Assembly: GCF_029873635.1 (NCBI RefSeq)
Contig: NC_080422.1
Location: forward strand, 6,056,001 to 6,120,000
Direction of reading: 5' to 3'
DNA: 64,000 bases
DNA from: Malania oleifera
Taxonomy: Eukaryota > Streptophyta > Magnoliopsida > Santalales > Ximeniaceae
Position 1 is the stretch's first letter. The number at the start of each line of letters is the position of its first letter. A model generated the notes under the pieces. That model made no database searches. It had not been told where the DNA came from and worked only from the letters and a program-made list of their open reading frames with translations. Of the stretch, positions 11,200 to 22,019 are shown one piece after another. Position numbers and translations under genes: made by a program.

Positions 11200-12914
11200 T
11201 TCCTGGTCGGCTTCTACAATTATTTTGTGGGAGCTAGTCCTTGCAAATTGCAGCAGAGAGGGAAGACTGTTTTTTCTTTTTATTTTATTTTATTTATTTA
11301 TTTATTAAATTATTTTGATGATGAATTATTAATTTTAATTTGTGGGTAGCAATCTGCTGCACTCCACCATCTGACAATGGACACAGTAGGGTATCATGTC
11401 TGCTCTGAGCTTCTTTTACGGGGGGGGATTAGCGGAGGGTCCCGGGGGTCATACTCTCCCATCAACTGACACGTGGCAGTTGTACAGTGGTACCTTCATG
11501 TCACGGCTGACAGCTCCATGTTTGTCCCATCCCTCACGTGCACAACTTGCCATATACTAGTCTCCGCTGCAGTTTTGCAGTCTGCCGATTGCAGATTTGT
11601 AAATTTAAGCATCACATTTTAATCTCTCCCTTATATTTAAAAAAAAAAAAGATTGTGAACAATTAATGGAAAATTTGAACAATGCTTTGTTATTCAACCC
11701 GCGATTGTAAAAGTCATGTGGTTCGCATTAAATTTTATAGTATGGACTTGCACTACAAAATTTAGTGCAATTCTATCACGTGAATTCGTATCATCACGGG
11801 TTTTTATTTTTAAGTATTTTTTTAATTGATTAATAATTTATGGGTAATTCGGTATTATTGAAAAAATTAGAAAAACTAAAACCAAAAACGAAAATAAATA
11901 ATCAGAAATAGAAACTAAAAATTAGAAACTAGTAAATTATCTGGTTAAAATTTATAAAGCTAATATAAATTAAAATTTTAATTAAAAAATGTGTATTTTC
12001 ATCTTTAAATCAAAATATTATAAAGTATAATTAAAATAATAAAATTAAAAATAATGCGCATTAAAAAAGTACCATAATAAAAATAAAATTTATTATAATT
12101 GTTTTATTTAATTGGTCTACTTTCAAAATTTGCTTTATCATAAAATTTGTATTGGATATTATACTTGAAAAATAGTAAAAGTATTTTGTGATTGACTTTA
12201 TTATTATTTTTTGAAATTTATGTATATTTTTCTTTTACTTATATTTAAGTTCATATGATCATTTAATTTTTGTTTTAATTTAAATATGTATAAAATAAAT
12301 AATTTAATAAAAACATATTTTTGGATATTAAAATTTATGGCAACAGCTGTTGCCAAGGCAATTGAAAATCACAAAATTTGGTTTTCAATTTTTCGGTAAA
12401 TAGTTAAAAATTGACAACAAAAATAGAAAACTAACAATAGAAATAAACACGTTTTTATAATCTATTTTTTTACGGTAAAGAAACATAAATAGAAAACAGA
12501 AAATAGTAACGATATCAAATAGGTTTTTAGTTTTTGAACTTTTGAAAAGTTAACTTTTAATATTTATTTGAAAATGTTTAAAATTTTACTTGTTGACTTA
12601 TAAGTTGAGTGGAAGACGTTTAAGTTATATATAGACATATCTCTACAACCTCATAATTTAAGTTTTTAGATCAAGTTAGTGTGCTTACCCGAGTACATCA
12701 AGCCTACTTGTGGGAACTATCCCGGTATTAGCTAACAACATTTTTGCCATTAAATTTCCTTATCCAATTTTAAGTATGCGTATTAAAAGGATATGTAGGT
12801 ATTTATGCTGATTAGTAAATATTTGACATGCATGACCCAATATCAAAGCGGTAAAACTGAAGTTGGAGTTGGATTATAAATTTGAGTGAGGGCTAGTTTA
12901 TCGGTCTTGTTAAT
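11200..12914. other. Intergenic DNA, mostly AT-rich, no gene seen
   Basis: No coding sequence was recognised. A GC-richer island at 11340-11600 contains two ACGT-core boxes, ACACGTGGC (about 11468) and CACGTGCAC (about 11538), resembling G-box/ABRE sites, but no gene follows. From 11800 to 12600 the DNA is dominated by AAAT/TTTA words and holds a perfect 16-bp palindrome at 12339-12354. Confidence 0.5.
12339..12354. repeat. Perfect 16-bp palindrome
   Basis: GGCAACAGCTGTTGCC is its own reverse complement and stands out in very AT-rich surroundings. It contains CAGCTG, an E-box, at the centre. It could be the core of a decayed palindromic element or a binding site; nothing nearby decides. Confidence 0.85.
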
Positions 12915-13633
12915 CGTCCCACCCGAGAGTATAAAAAGTCAGTAGGGGGGTGAATGGACTCTTTTTGCGTATTTTGACTTTCTCTATAAAATAAAACTCT
13001 TGGTAAGATAACAAGCAATTATATCACAATATATAATATAAAATCATGCACAAGACACAAATTTAAGAGTATAGGGAGAGAAAGCTTAACAACGGTATTT
13101 TACGTGGTTCGGCACCAAGCCTACGTCCATACCTTAGCACCAAGTCAAGGATTCCACAATCCACTATAATCTCCTTCACCAGCGAAGAAAGCCTTGCAAC
13201 TCGGGAACAAATCCTCACCCGCTCACCAAGAGCCTTTGGTTCACCAAGAACCTTCAACAAACAGTTCACAAAGAACCTTTACAACAAGAAGATGATTTAC
13301 ATAAGATGCTCCTCAAATGAGCTGATTGCAAATACCAAACAAACCTCACACTTAGTCTCTCAAGTAATGATTCACACAAGATAAATGAACAAGAAAGACC
13401 TGAGCACTTGTAATGAAGAACTAAGATGAGAAGTGTTTAGGTTTTGTAATCAAAGATGTTTTTCACTAAGAATGATCAAAGACCATACTAAACAAGTCTA
13501 TGGACTTGTATTTATAACCAAAAACCCTTACTAGCCGTTATTGGACCTTTGAGAGCAATTTCCAAAAGAAACTAGCAGTTTTCTAGTCGTTATTGCGTTG
13601 TTCACGATGCGTCTCGTCGACTAGTGACCCTAT
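12915..13633 (-). repeat. Old copia-type LTR (minus orientation), outermost layer of the nest
   Basis: The left end carries GTATAAAAAGTCAGTAGGGGGG, the complement of the usual copia LTR end with CCCCCC and a short tail. The shared module TTACGTGGTTCGGC...GCCTACGTCCAT is at 13100-13129. A reverse TATA (TTATAAATAC on the minus strand, about 13508-13517) places U3 at the right, so transcription ran leftward. The right part is cut by the copia LTR at 13634 and its remainder was not located. Confidence 0.6.
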
Positions 13634-14214
13634 TGTGATATCCATCGTATAATGAAGATGCACAGCGAAATAATCAACAAGAAATAAATAACACAACCAA
13701 TAAGCACAGCAACATAAAGATTTACGTGGTTCGGCAAAGCCTACATCCATGGAAGTGAAAAGACACAAATTTCACTATGGAAATCACAATGTACACAATA
13801 CACTTCAATAATGATCACTCACACTCTCAAAATATGCCCAGATGACATCTATAGAGTTTCCTCGGAGGTTTCCCCCTGTTTGCCCAACCACTCAATGCTC
13901 AAAATTCAAAAATTCAAATAAACTGCCACAACCCAGGCGCCCCTCGTCGACGAACACAGGAGCTTCGTCGACGAGACCAAGAAGAACCTTCTTCCACGAA
14001 TACAAGGCTCTCGTTGACGAAGCCAGAAGTCTGAAATTTCCTACTCTTGGTAATTATTCGTCAACGAGCTTCATAGCCTTCATCGGCGAACCTCTGCTGT
14101 TTCTTTATCGACAAATACAGGGCTCTCGTCCAAATCTTGTTGTGCTACCCCTTCATGTTTTTCCTCCTTCCTTTTTTTCTTATCAAAACAGAAGTATAAG
14201 AGCCACAAATAACA
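13634..14214 (-). repeat. 3' LTR of a copia element
   Basis: The boundaries are TGTGATATCC at 13634 and ACAAATAACA at 14214, followed at once by ATCTCCACCTTG, the complement of the polypurine tract CAAGGTGGAGAT. It contains TTTACGTGGTTCGGCAAAGCC (about 13721-13741) and clusters of TCGTCGACGA (13944-13953 and 13965-13974). The family is related to, but distinct from, the LTRs at 24489, 31345 and 35027. Confidence 0.8.
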
Positions 14215-14315
14215 ATCTCCACCTTGACAATTATACACCCCTTAGGAGAATCTCAAAAACATGAATTGGTTCACTTTGAACTTAAAAATGCTTGGTTGGG
14301 TATGTTTCCCTTCTA

Positions 14316-14774
14316 TCACTTGGAGACATTAAGTAAGCCCAAGCAATGCTTGAACTTCTCTGAAATAACTGATTTCTTCAGAATATCCACTGTATTTTTA
14401 GACTTGTGAACTTTCTCCAACATAAGTTCACCTGAAGCAATCAATTCTCGAATCCTGTGGAGTCTCACATCAATGTGCTTGGTCCTAGTATGGTATATTT
14501 GATTCTTCGCCAAGTAAATGACACTTTGACTATCACAATGCAGTACCACACCATCTTACTGTAACCCCAACTCTCTGACTAAACTAGTAAGCCATAATGC
14601 TTCCTTTGTATCTTTAGAAACTACCATATATTCCGCCTCAGTTGTGAACAATGCAACCAGAGACTGTATCATGGATCTCCAACATACTGGTCCTCCTACA
14701 AGGGTAAATACATATCCCGTTGTAGACCTTCTATCATCCATATCTCCAGCATAATTTGCATCAACAAACCCCAT
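14316..14774 (-). pseudogene. Copia RNase H domain
   Basis: The open stretch 14556-14774 reads GFVDANYAGDMDDRRSTTGY, the usual start of copia RNase H with its Asp, then FTTEAEYMVVSKDTKEALWL with the Glu of the second motif. A stop near 14550 separates it from 14316-14549, which reads VLHCDSQSVIYLAKNQIYH and HIDVRLHRIREL (third Asp and His region) and ends in FKHCLGLLNVSK. All key acidic residues appear preserved, though the frame is broken once. Confidence 0.9.
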
Positions 14775-14795
14775 AACTGAAGGACAACACTGTTG

Positions 14796-16049
14796 CTAGC
14801 CGAACATGATGTCATATCCCGATATACCTTGCAAGTATCTAAGTATCAATTTTACAGCTTCCCAATGCTGCCTTCTCAGATTAGAGAGGAACTTGCTCAC
14901 CAGGCTTACCGCATGCGCCAAATCTGGCCTCGTACATACCATGGCATACATTAAACTCCCCATAACACTAACATAGAGGACCTTTGACATTCCTGGATTT
15001 CCTCATCCGACTGTAGTAGACAATTTGAAATGATTCGTTTGAGGTGTACACACTGATCTTGCATCAGTTATGCTAAACCTCTCAAACACATTTTAAACAC
15101 AACCACCCTAAGATAACCATAATCTCCCTGCAATCTTATCACTACGAATCTCTATCTCAAGTATTTTCTTAGCTGAACCAAGATTATTAATGTCAAATTC
15201 CTTATGTAACAGGTCCTTTAACTGATTCACCTCAATTAAATCCTTTGTAGCTATCAACATGTCATCAACGTACAATAACAAGAAAACAAGAGAACCATCC
15301 TCAAGTTTATTTATATAAACGCAGCAATCATACTCACACCGTTTGTAGCCAATCTTCATCATGTACGCATCGAACCATTTATACCATTGCCTTGGAGACT
15401 GTTTTAGCCCATAAAGAGATTTCTTCAACCTGCAAACAAAATTTTATTTTCCTGGTTCATTGAATCCCTCCGGCTGTACCATGTAGATTTGTTCCTCCAA
15501 GTCACCATGAAGAAACATCGTCTTCACATCCATTTGTTCTAAATAAAGATCGTAATAAGCTACCAACCCCAACACAATTTTAATAGAAGTATGTCGGACC
15601 ACAGGAAAAAAGATCTCATCATAATCTATCCCTTTTTTTTGTGAGTATCCTTTTGCCACCAACCGTACCTTGAATTTCTCTCCTTCATTTTCTGGAATTG
15701 CCTCCTTCTTCCTATACACCCATTTGCAACCTATCGGTCCCTTTCCATTTGGAAGCTCTACCAACTCCCAAGTTTTGTTCTTATGTAGTGATTCCATTTC
15801 CTCAATCATTGCTCTCATCCACCTATTTTTCTCCTGGTCGTGCACTGCCTCTTGAAAAGAAGTTGGATCGTTGTAACAAATAAGGAAAGCATACGATACT
15901 AACTCATCAAAACCATACCTTGATGGAGGCCTGATAGTGCATCCAGATCTCCATATAGGAATATCGTCGACTTGCTGGTTTCCCGAGCTAGAGCTCCCTG
16001 CAACCACATGACCATGATCATTTTTGTTGCCTTGAGCTTCCAACTCCAC
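14796..16049 (-). pseudogene. Copia reverse transcriptase
   Basis: The N-terminal part (15444-16049) reads MESLHKNKTWELVELPNGK and CKWVYRKKEAIPENEGEKFK, then LVAKGYSQKKGIDYDEIFFP and QMDVKTMFLHGDLEEQIYM, the fingers and first palm motifs. A stop or shift just below 15444 leads to 15108-15428, LKQSPRQWYKWFDAY and LLLYVDDMLIA, with the catalytic YVDD intact at 15261-15272. The last part (14796-14990) holds GSLMYAMVCTRPDLAHAVS. Three breaks make it a pseudogene, but little sequence is missing. Confidence 0.92.
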
Positions 16050-16184
16050 CTACACAACATGTTTATCATGGCCCCAACTTTCTAGCTCCTATTTCTGTTC
16101 ATCAAACTCTTGAATACGCTTCACCATAGCCTTCCCATCAAAGACTACATCTCTACTAATCACCACCTTGTTTGCCACTGGGTC

Positions 16185-19100
16185 TGTAGGGACTCGAATC
16201 CAAAAGATAAATAAAAAGAAAAATTAAAAAGGATAAAATTGTAGAGCTCGTCGATGACGCTCCTTTTCTTGTCGACGAAGTCTTTTCTGTGGCTCGGTGA
16301 CGAGACGCGGGGGCCTGTCGACAAGAAGATACTAAGAAATTTTCAGAAATTCTGAAATCTCAGGCTCGTTGACGAGGTCACTCTCTCAGCAACGAACGCC
16401 TTTCTTCGGCTCGTCGATGAGAACTCCAACTCATTGACGAGGCTAGATGAGTCAACCTAGTTATAAATAGAATATTTATTGCTTCATTGCTAAGTTATAT
16501 TAATTCTCTCTCTCTCTCTAGAACACGAACCAGCCTTCTCTCTCTCTCTCTAAGATTTCGTGCCATCTGTTGTCGGAATCAACGATCTGACGTCGCTACG
16601 TGTATTAGGAGGAGAATCTCTACAGTTATAGCAGATTAGATTTTTGTTCTAAGGATTTTCAGGTTTTTCCCTAAAATCAAGGTAAGGATCTGATTTCATT
16701 TTTGGTTCGGTAGATATGTAGTAGTTGGGATTATAGTGAAGTATTGTTCTTCGGTTTTTAGGTTTGGGGATATCGTGTCATTGTTTGGATCGATTCGTTC
16801 GCGTTTCGCTTTTCGGGATTAAGGTAAGGGGATTTGTTTACATCAGTTATTTTTGAAAGTAAACTGATAGAATTGTAGTCTATGCTATTATGTACATTAT
16901 AACTGCTTATTTGTAAAATTTTATTAGGTATAAATGCTGGTTCTAACGATTTTACAGTTTTAGGCAAAAATGAGGTTTTTGGCATATGATCTCCAAATTT
17001 CTTAAAATTACTTTATTTGCACTAAAACTAAAGTAAGAGATGCTTAAAACTCTTAATAGCAGTAGCAATGATATTTTACGAACCAGTTTATATGAAATGT
17101 AGATTTGATCAAATAGGTGTGACATATGTAATGAAATGACATGAAATGGAATATATTGAATTGTTTGGTATATTTATGAAATATAGGGATTGAGTCCCAA
17201 ATGACTTTCAAGAATACAGAAATGATATGTCAGTTAAATACCATGCACTGTGTATGTAAGGGTTAAACCGAGAGGGTATGTGTTGGTTTTTACCACAGTA
17301 TAAATGAAAGATAGTATATATGAAAGATTTCATGAATGAGATTATGAAAATACTGGAATTGCACAGGTTAATAAGTTTTATGGTAAATTGTATATATGAT
17401 AATTAGGACCGCAGCTTGTTACTCAGAGCATAAGAAGCTCAATAGTATTTGAAGTTTTAAAAAACTTATATTATGTAAGCGCGGTACCGTTGCTAAACCA
17501 GATAGGTACAATGCGACCACACACAGGTTTTTCAATGTGGGTATCTAGTAGTCAGCTTGGTACGAAGGGCCACTGGTCAAAAGGGATCTGGGTGGTAATG
17601 GCCAAGTCGGGCTGCAGTATGTTATGATGCCTGATAATGCCTGCATGAACAAGGCTCGATCAATGCATAGTTATCGTACAACCCTTGCCACGGGGAGTTA
17701 TTGGCATAGTTATGATAGTTTCAAAGTTGGACGGTGTTCTAAATATGCATATATATGATTTAAAAGTTTTAATGGGCAAAGTCACTTGTTTGAGTACCGG
17801 GCGGAGGGACTGTGTAGTGTATGGACCTGTACCCTACCCTAACCTTGGGAACTCTCGCTTGTTACAATGCCGAGTTATCTATTGCAGGAACTATATATGT
17901 AACGACTTGAAGAATAATGATATTTAAATAATGAAGAGGGAGGAAATGGAAATAGTAACAGAAGGAGGCAGCCGACTTTGTCGACGAATGCTTCACGTTC
18001 ATCGACAACATTGTATTTTGAGGTGATAATTCCAAGAAATTTCCTAGGCCTTGTCGACGAACACATGGGTTTCGTCAACGAGGGTTCTTCAGGATCTCGT
18101 CGACGAGGTGCCGTCTCGTCAACGAGAAGATACCGAGAGAGGATTTTTGGAAGTCTAAAATTCATCGACGAGGGTGCAGGTTCATCAACAAACTTTCTAC
18201 ATGACTCGTCGATGAGGTGACGTGGCTCGTCGATGAATCACGCAGTATAAATAGTATTTAAATTCAGTTTTACTCAGAAATTTCAGCGAAGACTCTCTCT
18301 CTCTCCTCTCTTTACGGTTCCTCTCCCATTTTTCTTCGATTTCGGTCCCATTAGTTGCCGGATTGATGATCTGAGGCCACCACGACGCTCTTGGTGGAGT
18401 TCTCTTCAAGTCTGCTAGGGCGAATCGTCGGTGGGATCAAATCGAATTTCTTCCTAGAATCAGGGTAAGGTCTTTTAGTCAAATTTTGGCCTTCTGGAAG
18501 TTGTACGAAATGATGTAGGCAAAGAAATATTGATATTCTATTCTTGCGAATGATGTTTTCAGGGTGTCGAGTAGGAAGCCCCACGGGGTTAGGACCGGTA
18601 TACGATAAGAGCTTTTTAATAGTCAGGTAAGAGAAATATGCTATGCTAGACAGTTTTAGAATGATTTTCAGTATGAAATGTATATTTTACTAGATTATTA
18701 TTCACAGTATAAATTTATACAGTTTATCAATTATGTATTATATGTTTTAAATCATTGTGTGGCTTGAGAATATAGATATAGAACAGAGACATGCTTTGTA
18801 GTATTTTTCATAGTTATGTTTTACAGATTATACAGACAGTAAATATATTTTATAGTAATTACAGAATACCATAATTATACAGTTGATACAGAAACAGTTT
18901 ATAGTACCATGACATACAGTTTTACAGTTCATTTCAGAAATACAGTTGATACAGATACAGTTTATCACAACGTCATGGTTTATACAGTTATTACAAAATC
19001 ATGGTAAAATGGATAGTTGTATATAGAGATGTATTATATAGTATTAGACCCTGTTGGACCATTACATATTATAGAGTACGACACCGTTGCGACATACATT

Positions 19101-19372
19101 ATAGAGTGCAACCACCGATTCAGATAATACGTGGTATAACAGTTGATTGTATAGTGCCCACGAGTGGACGGGCTCCCTATCTAATATGGGTTGAGGAGGG
19201 CTGATCTGATTGATGGAGTATAGTGGTTTATCCTAGTTGGCTAGTTAGGGTAGATCCTGTCTACGGGCCGCACAACCCTATCATGAGGGGTTAAATCATA
19301 ACACACAGTTATCCATAGGGAAGTTTTCAGTTATTACTATGTATATACAAATTTACACAGATAGAAAATATA

Positions 19373-19414
<42 letters not shown>

Positions 19415-20452
19415 GTATGTTGAGTAGAAATCTTAAGTACAGACATGTTAAGCAATAGGAAAAAAATGATAGTATATATTACTGGTATTGTATTTACAGA
19501 TTCAACAATATATGATTATATAGTAATAGATTTTCATAGTATTGTAACTCATTTGCCACATACTAGCAATAGCATATTTCATCTTACTGAGCGTTGGCTC
19601 ATCCCATTACTTTAACATTTTTCAGGTGATCCAGGTAGGCGAGCAGACCGGGCTCACAGATAGAGGGGGCCTCAGTATTGCTATGTCAGTAGAGTAAGTA
19701 TTTTGGGAGTATTTTTGTATAGCCCTAGCCAGTTGAGGGTATTTTTGGAAAACAAACATATATGTATATTTTGGGAAACATTTTAGCACTCTGGTATTGT
19801 ATATAATTATATATGGTTATGTTTGTTTGAATTCCGCTTCTCGCTGCTTAGGCTGATGGTTGGGTTTAATCCAGTTTAGTATCAGAGCATTATAAATGTT
19901 ATAGTATATATTTAAAAAAAAAACCCAAATTAAATAGCAGGTTATTACAATATACATATCTTCTATATTATAGGATTGAGAATGCTTAAAGCATATAACT
20001 GTTTTCTATTGGGTAGACACATGTTGTCACACACTGATGTAATATCTTCCTCCTTATTAAAAAGTGTCTCACCCGAATCTTACAACCTTTGTTTTAGGTC
20101 CTATAGGAAATCGGTCCTAGTCTTCTAGAAAGACTTTGGAGCGTAGAGTCTGGTTAGCTAACGTAAGTTTTGTATGAGTTTTGGGTTTTTAGCCAGGATG
20201 GGTTTTTGGGAATGTAATATAGTTTATATTTTACGTACAAATGAATGTATGTAAGGAACAATTAGATACTCTGGTACGTCTATTAGAATCCATATGACTA
20301 TTTATGTTTTCAACAATATATGAGAGTACAAATTAGTATGATAGACCCTTATGTCCCTATTTAGGGCGGGTATTTGATGTATGTTATCTAATTGTATAAG
20401 TTATGTATGTATAGTAGTACTCTGGGCCCGTATAAAGGGTCAGGGCGTTACA
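16185..20452 (+). repeat. 5' LTR of gypsy family B, split by a solo LTR
   Basis: The LTR starts TGTAGGGACTCG and ends GGGCGTTACA at 20452, just before the PBS. It matches the family B solo LTRs at 45477-51644 and 45741-47886 (TGTAAGAACCCGAG start). Its own length without the insertion at 17898-19949 is about 2.2 kb. Sense-strand modules are: GTCGACGA words (16245-16440), TATAAATAG (16463-16471), CT leader (16505-16553), donor-like AGGTAAGGGGAT (about 16822), a decayed stem-loop (TTAAAAAGTGTCTCA, 20057-20071) and acceptor-like GTTTTAGGTCC (about 20093-20103). Confidence 0.88.
17898..19949 (+). repeat. Solo LTR, family C
   Basis: Starts TGTAACGACTTG and ends GGTTATTACA. Identical 5-bp repeats ATATA flank it (17893-17897 and 19950-19954), a direct target-site duplication. 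No internal region is present, so it is a solo LTR from LTR-LTR recombination. It contains TCGTCGACGA clusters (17970-18240), TATAAATAG (18246-18254), CT leader (18292-18310), donor-like AGGGTAAGGTC (about 18461-18471), the stem-loop TGAGCGTTGGCTCA (19588-19601) and TTTTTCAGGTGATCC (about 19619-19633). Confidence 0.92.
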
Positions 20453-20454
20453 GT

Positions 20455-20467
20455 TGGTATTAGAGCC
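20455..20467 (+). other. Primer-binding site, tRNA-iMet type
   Basis: TTGGTATTAGAGCC follows the LTR end by one or two bases and matches the tRNA-iMet primer site with one transition. It confirms plus orientation and the 20452 LTR boundary. Confidence 0.9.
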
Positions 20468-20846
20468 ATAGCCAGCTAGAAGTGTGATGTGAATTGCACT
20501 GCCTGGTTATGGATATGCTCAGAGCTTAGGTTGCTAGGTTCTGTAGATTAGACTATACCAGAGTTTAAGATGTGAATATGATTATTGAGTGTAGCTTTGT
20601 ATACCTAGATACAGATATCCATCGACAAACTTTAGTGCTTTTCTAGATTATTCGAAAGGTTCAGAGAATCACGGCAATCTATTTCCAGTTTTGTTTCTAA
20701 GTGGGAGGGTGGAACTCGAGTTAGAATGAGAATGTGAGTCATTATAGTACGTCGGTACTAGGAATGTTATTATGGGAAATGAGTTTATAGTATTGCGGTA
20801 TTAGTTGATTAAGCTTTTAATCAATTTCCTCAATTGCTTCTTCAGG

Positions 20847-21790
20847 ATGGAATCCAGGGATATTACTGCCAACGTTGGAGGCAGTAGTAGTGAAGGAGTT
20901 GGCCATAAGGCTAGCAGCGACTCCACGAGTGTTCTGCGGGACTTTGCTTAATAGCTTATGGCTGAGGTTGTCCAAACGAATAAGGGTCAGGATCATCCCC
21001 TTGCTGAGTTGGGATGCTCCATTGACCAGTTCACATGATTGAAACCTCCCGTCTTCATAGGGAGCGTAGATCCAATTCGAGCTGAGAATTGGATTAAGGA
21101 GATTGAGAAAATCCTGGACGTTCTTAATTGCACTGAGAAGTAGAAGGTAGCCTTTGAGACGTTCAAGCTGATGAGCGAAGCAAAGAGGTGGTGGAAGTCA
21201 ACTAAGATGCTTGAAGAGCATCGACCTATTCTTGTAGTTGTGACATGGGCCCGATTTAAAGATTTATTCTTTGAACGGTATTTTCCAGCCACAGTAAAAA
21301 ATGCCAAGATGGAGGAATTCATGAGTCTGGAGCAGGGACAGCTATCAATTTAGCAGTATGCTGCCAGATTTCAGGAGCTATCTTGCTTTGCTTTATACAT
21401 GATTCCGGATGATGCAATGAAGGTCTGGAAGTTTCAAAGGGGTCTGAAGAAGGAGATTCACGAGCAGACAACCATATGGTAGATGTAGGACTTTGTTACT
21501 GTGATTGACAAAGGCACCGTAGTAGAGGAAAGTTTGCAGGATGACCTTGAGGTTCAGGCTTCGAAGAAGAGGCCAGTGCTTCCCAGTTCATCTTCTGGTT
21601 CAAGGCAGGGTAACTGGAAGAAGAACAACAGGGGTGTTTCTCAGAGTACCACCTCCATTCCGGTTTGTTCTACGTGTGGTAAACCTCACTCGGGGAAGTG
21701 TTTGAAGGGTTCTGGAGCTTGTTTTTTGTGTGGTAGGATGGGACATCTGAAAAAAGATTGTTGCATGCCGATGAATAGCGGAGTTCCATA
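20847..21790 (+). pseudogene. Gag of gypsy family B
   Basis: Gag starts at the ATG at 20847 (MESRDITANVGG). The core reads DPIRAENWIKEIEKILDVLN and ARFKDLFFERYFPATVKNAK, then FQRGLKKEIHEQ. Stops occur early (about 20949), after DQFT, after CTEK and after QLSI. Two zinc knuckles are intact at about 21665-21765: CSTCGKPHSGKC (CX2CX3HX4C) and CFLCGRMGHLKKDC (CX2CX4HX4C). It is close in type to the family A gag. Confidence 0.88.
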
Positions 21791-21859
21791 ACAACCATAT
21801 GGTGGAGGTGCTCAGGCGCCGCGGGGTGGTCAGCAAGGGGGGACAGTCCAGGCTAGGGT

Positions 21860-22015
21860 GCACTCCCTAACTCCTAGCGACGCAGAGAATATAGGAGATT
21901 TCATCACAGGTACCATATACATGCTTTCCAATAAAGTTGTTATACTATTCGACTCAAGGGCAACGCATTCCTTTATCTCCCGAGGATTTGTTAAACTGTG
22001 TGGAATTGAGACTTA
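21860..22015 (+). pseudogene. Aspartic protease of gypsy family B, catalytic Gly replaced
   Basis: After the linker VHSLTPSDAENIGDF the active-site box reads LFDSRATHSFIS at about 21942-21980: the usual DSGATHSF has Arg for the Gly next to the catalytic Asp, from a GGG to AGG change. This would be expected to abolish proteolysis. A stop follows near 22015 before the RT linker. Confidence 0.85.
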
Positions 22016-22019
22016 ACAG

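Larger units (their letters stand above)
14215..16184 (-). mobile_element. Ty1/copia internal region, 3' half (minus strand)
   Basis: In transcription order it holds the integrase C-terminal tail (SRDVVFDGKAMVKRIQEF near 16100-16180), the linker, reverse transcriptase, RNase H and the polypurine tract, in the copia order with RT-RH last. It is cut at 16185 by the start of a gypsy LTR (TGTAGGGACTCG) within the integrase tail. Integrase core, protease and gag of this copy are not found beyond the gypsy insertion. Confidence 0.9.

Noticed and set aside
11745..11760. CACTACAAAA, the terminal word of CACTA DNA transposons
   Set aside because: No matching inverted terminus or 3-bp duplication found nearby; a 10-bp word in AT-rich DNA is expected by chance.
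12640..12730. Possible tRNA-like sequence
   Set aside because: No cloverleaf with a T-loop GGTTCGA-type word and matching acceptor stem could be drawn.
13944..14110. Spaced short palindromes considered as an array of the CRISPR type
   Set aside because: Repeat is only 10 bp, spacing is irregular, and the genome is eukaryotic.
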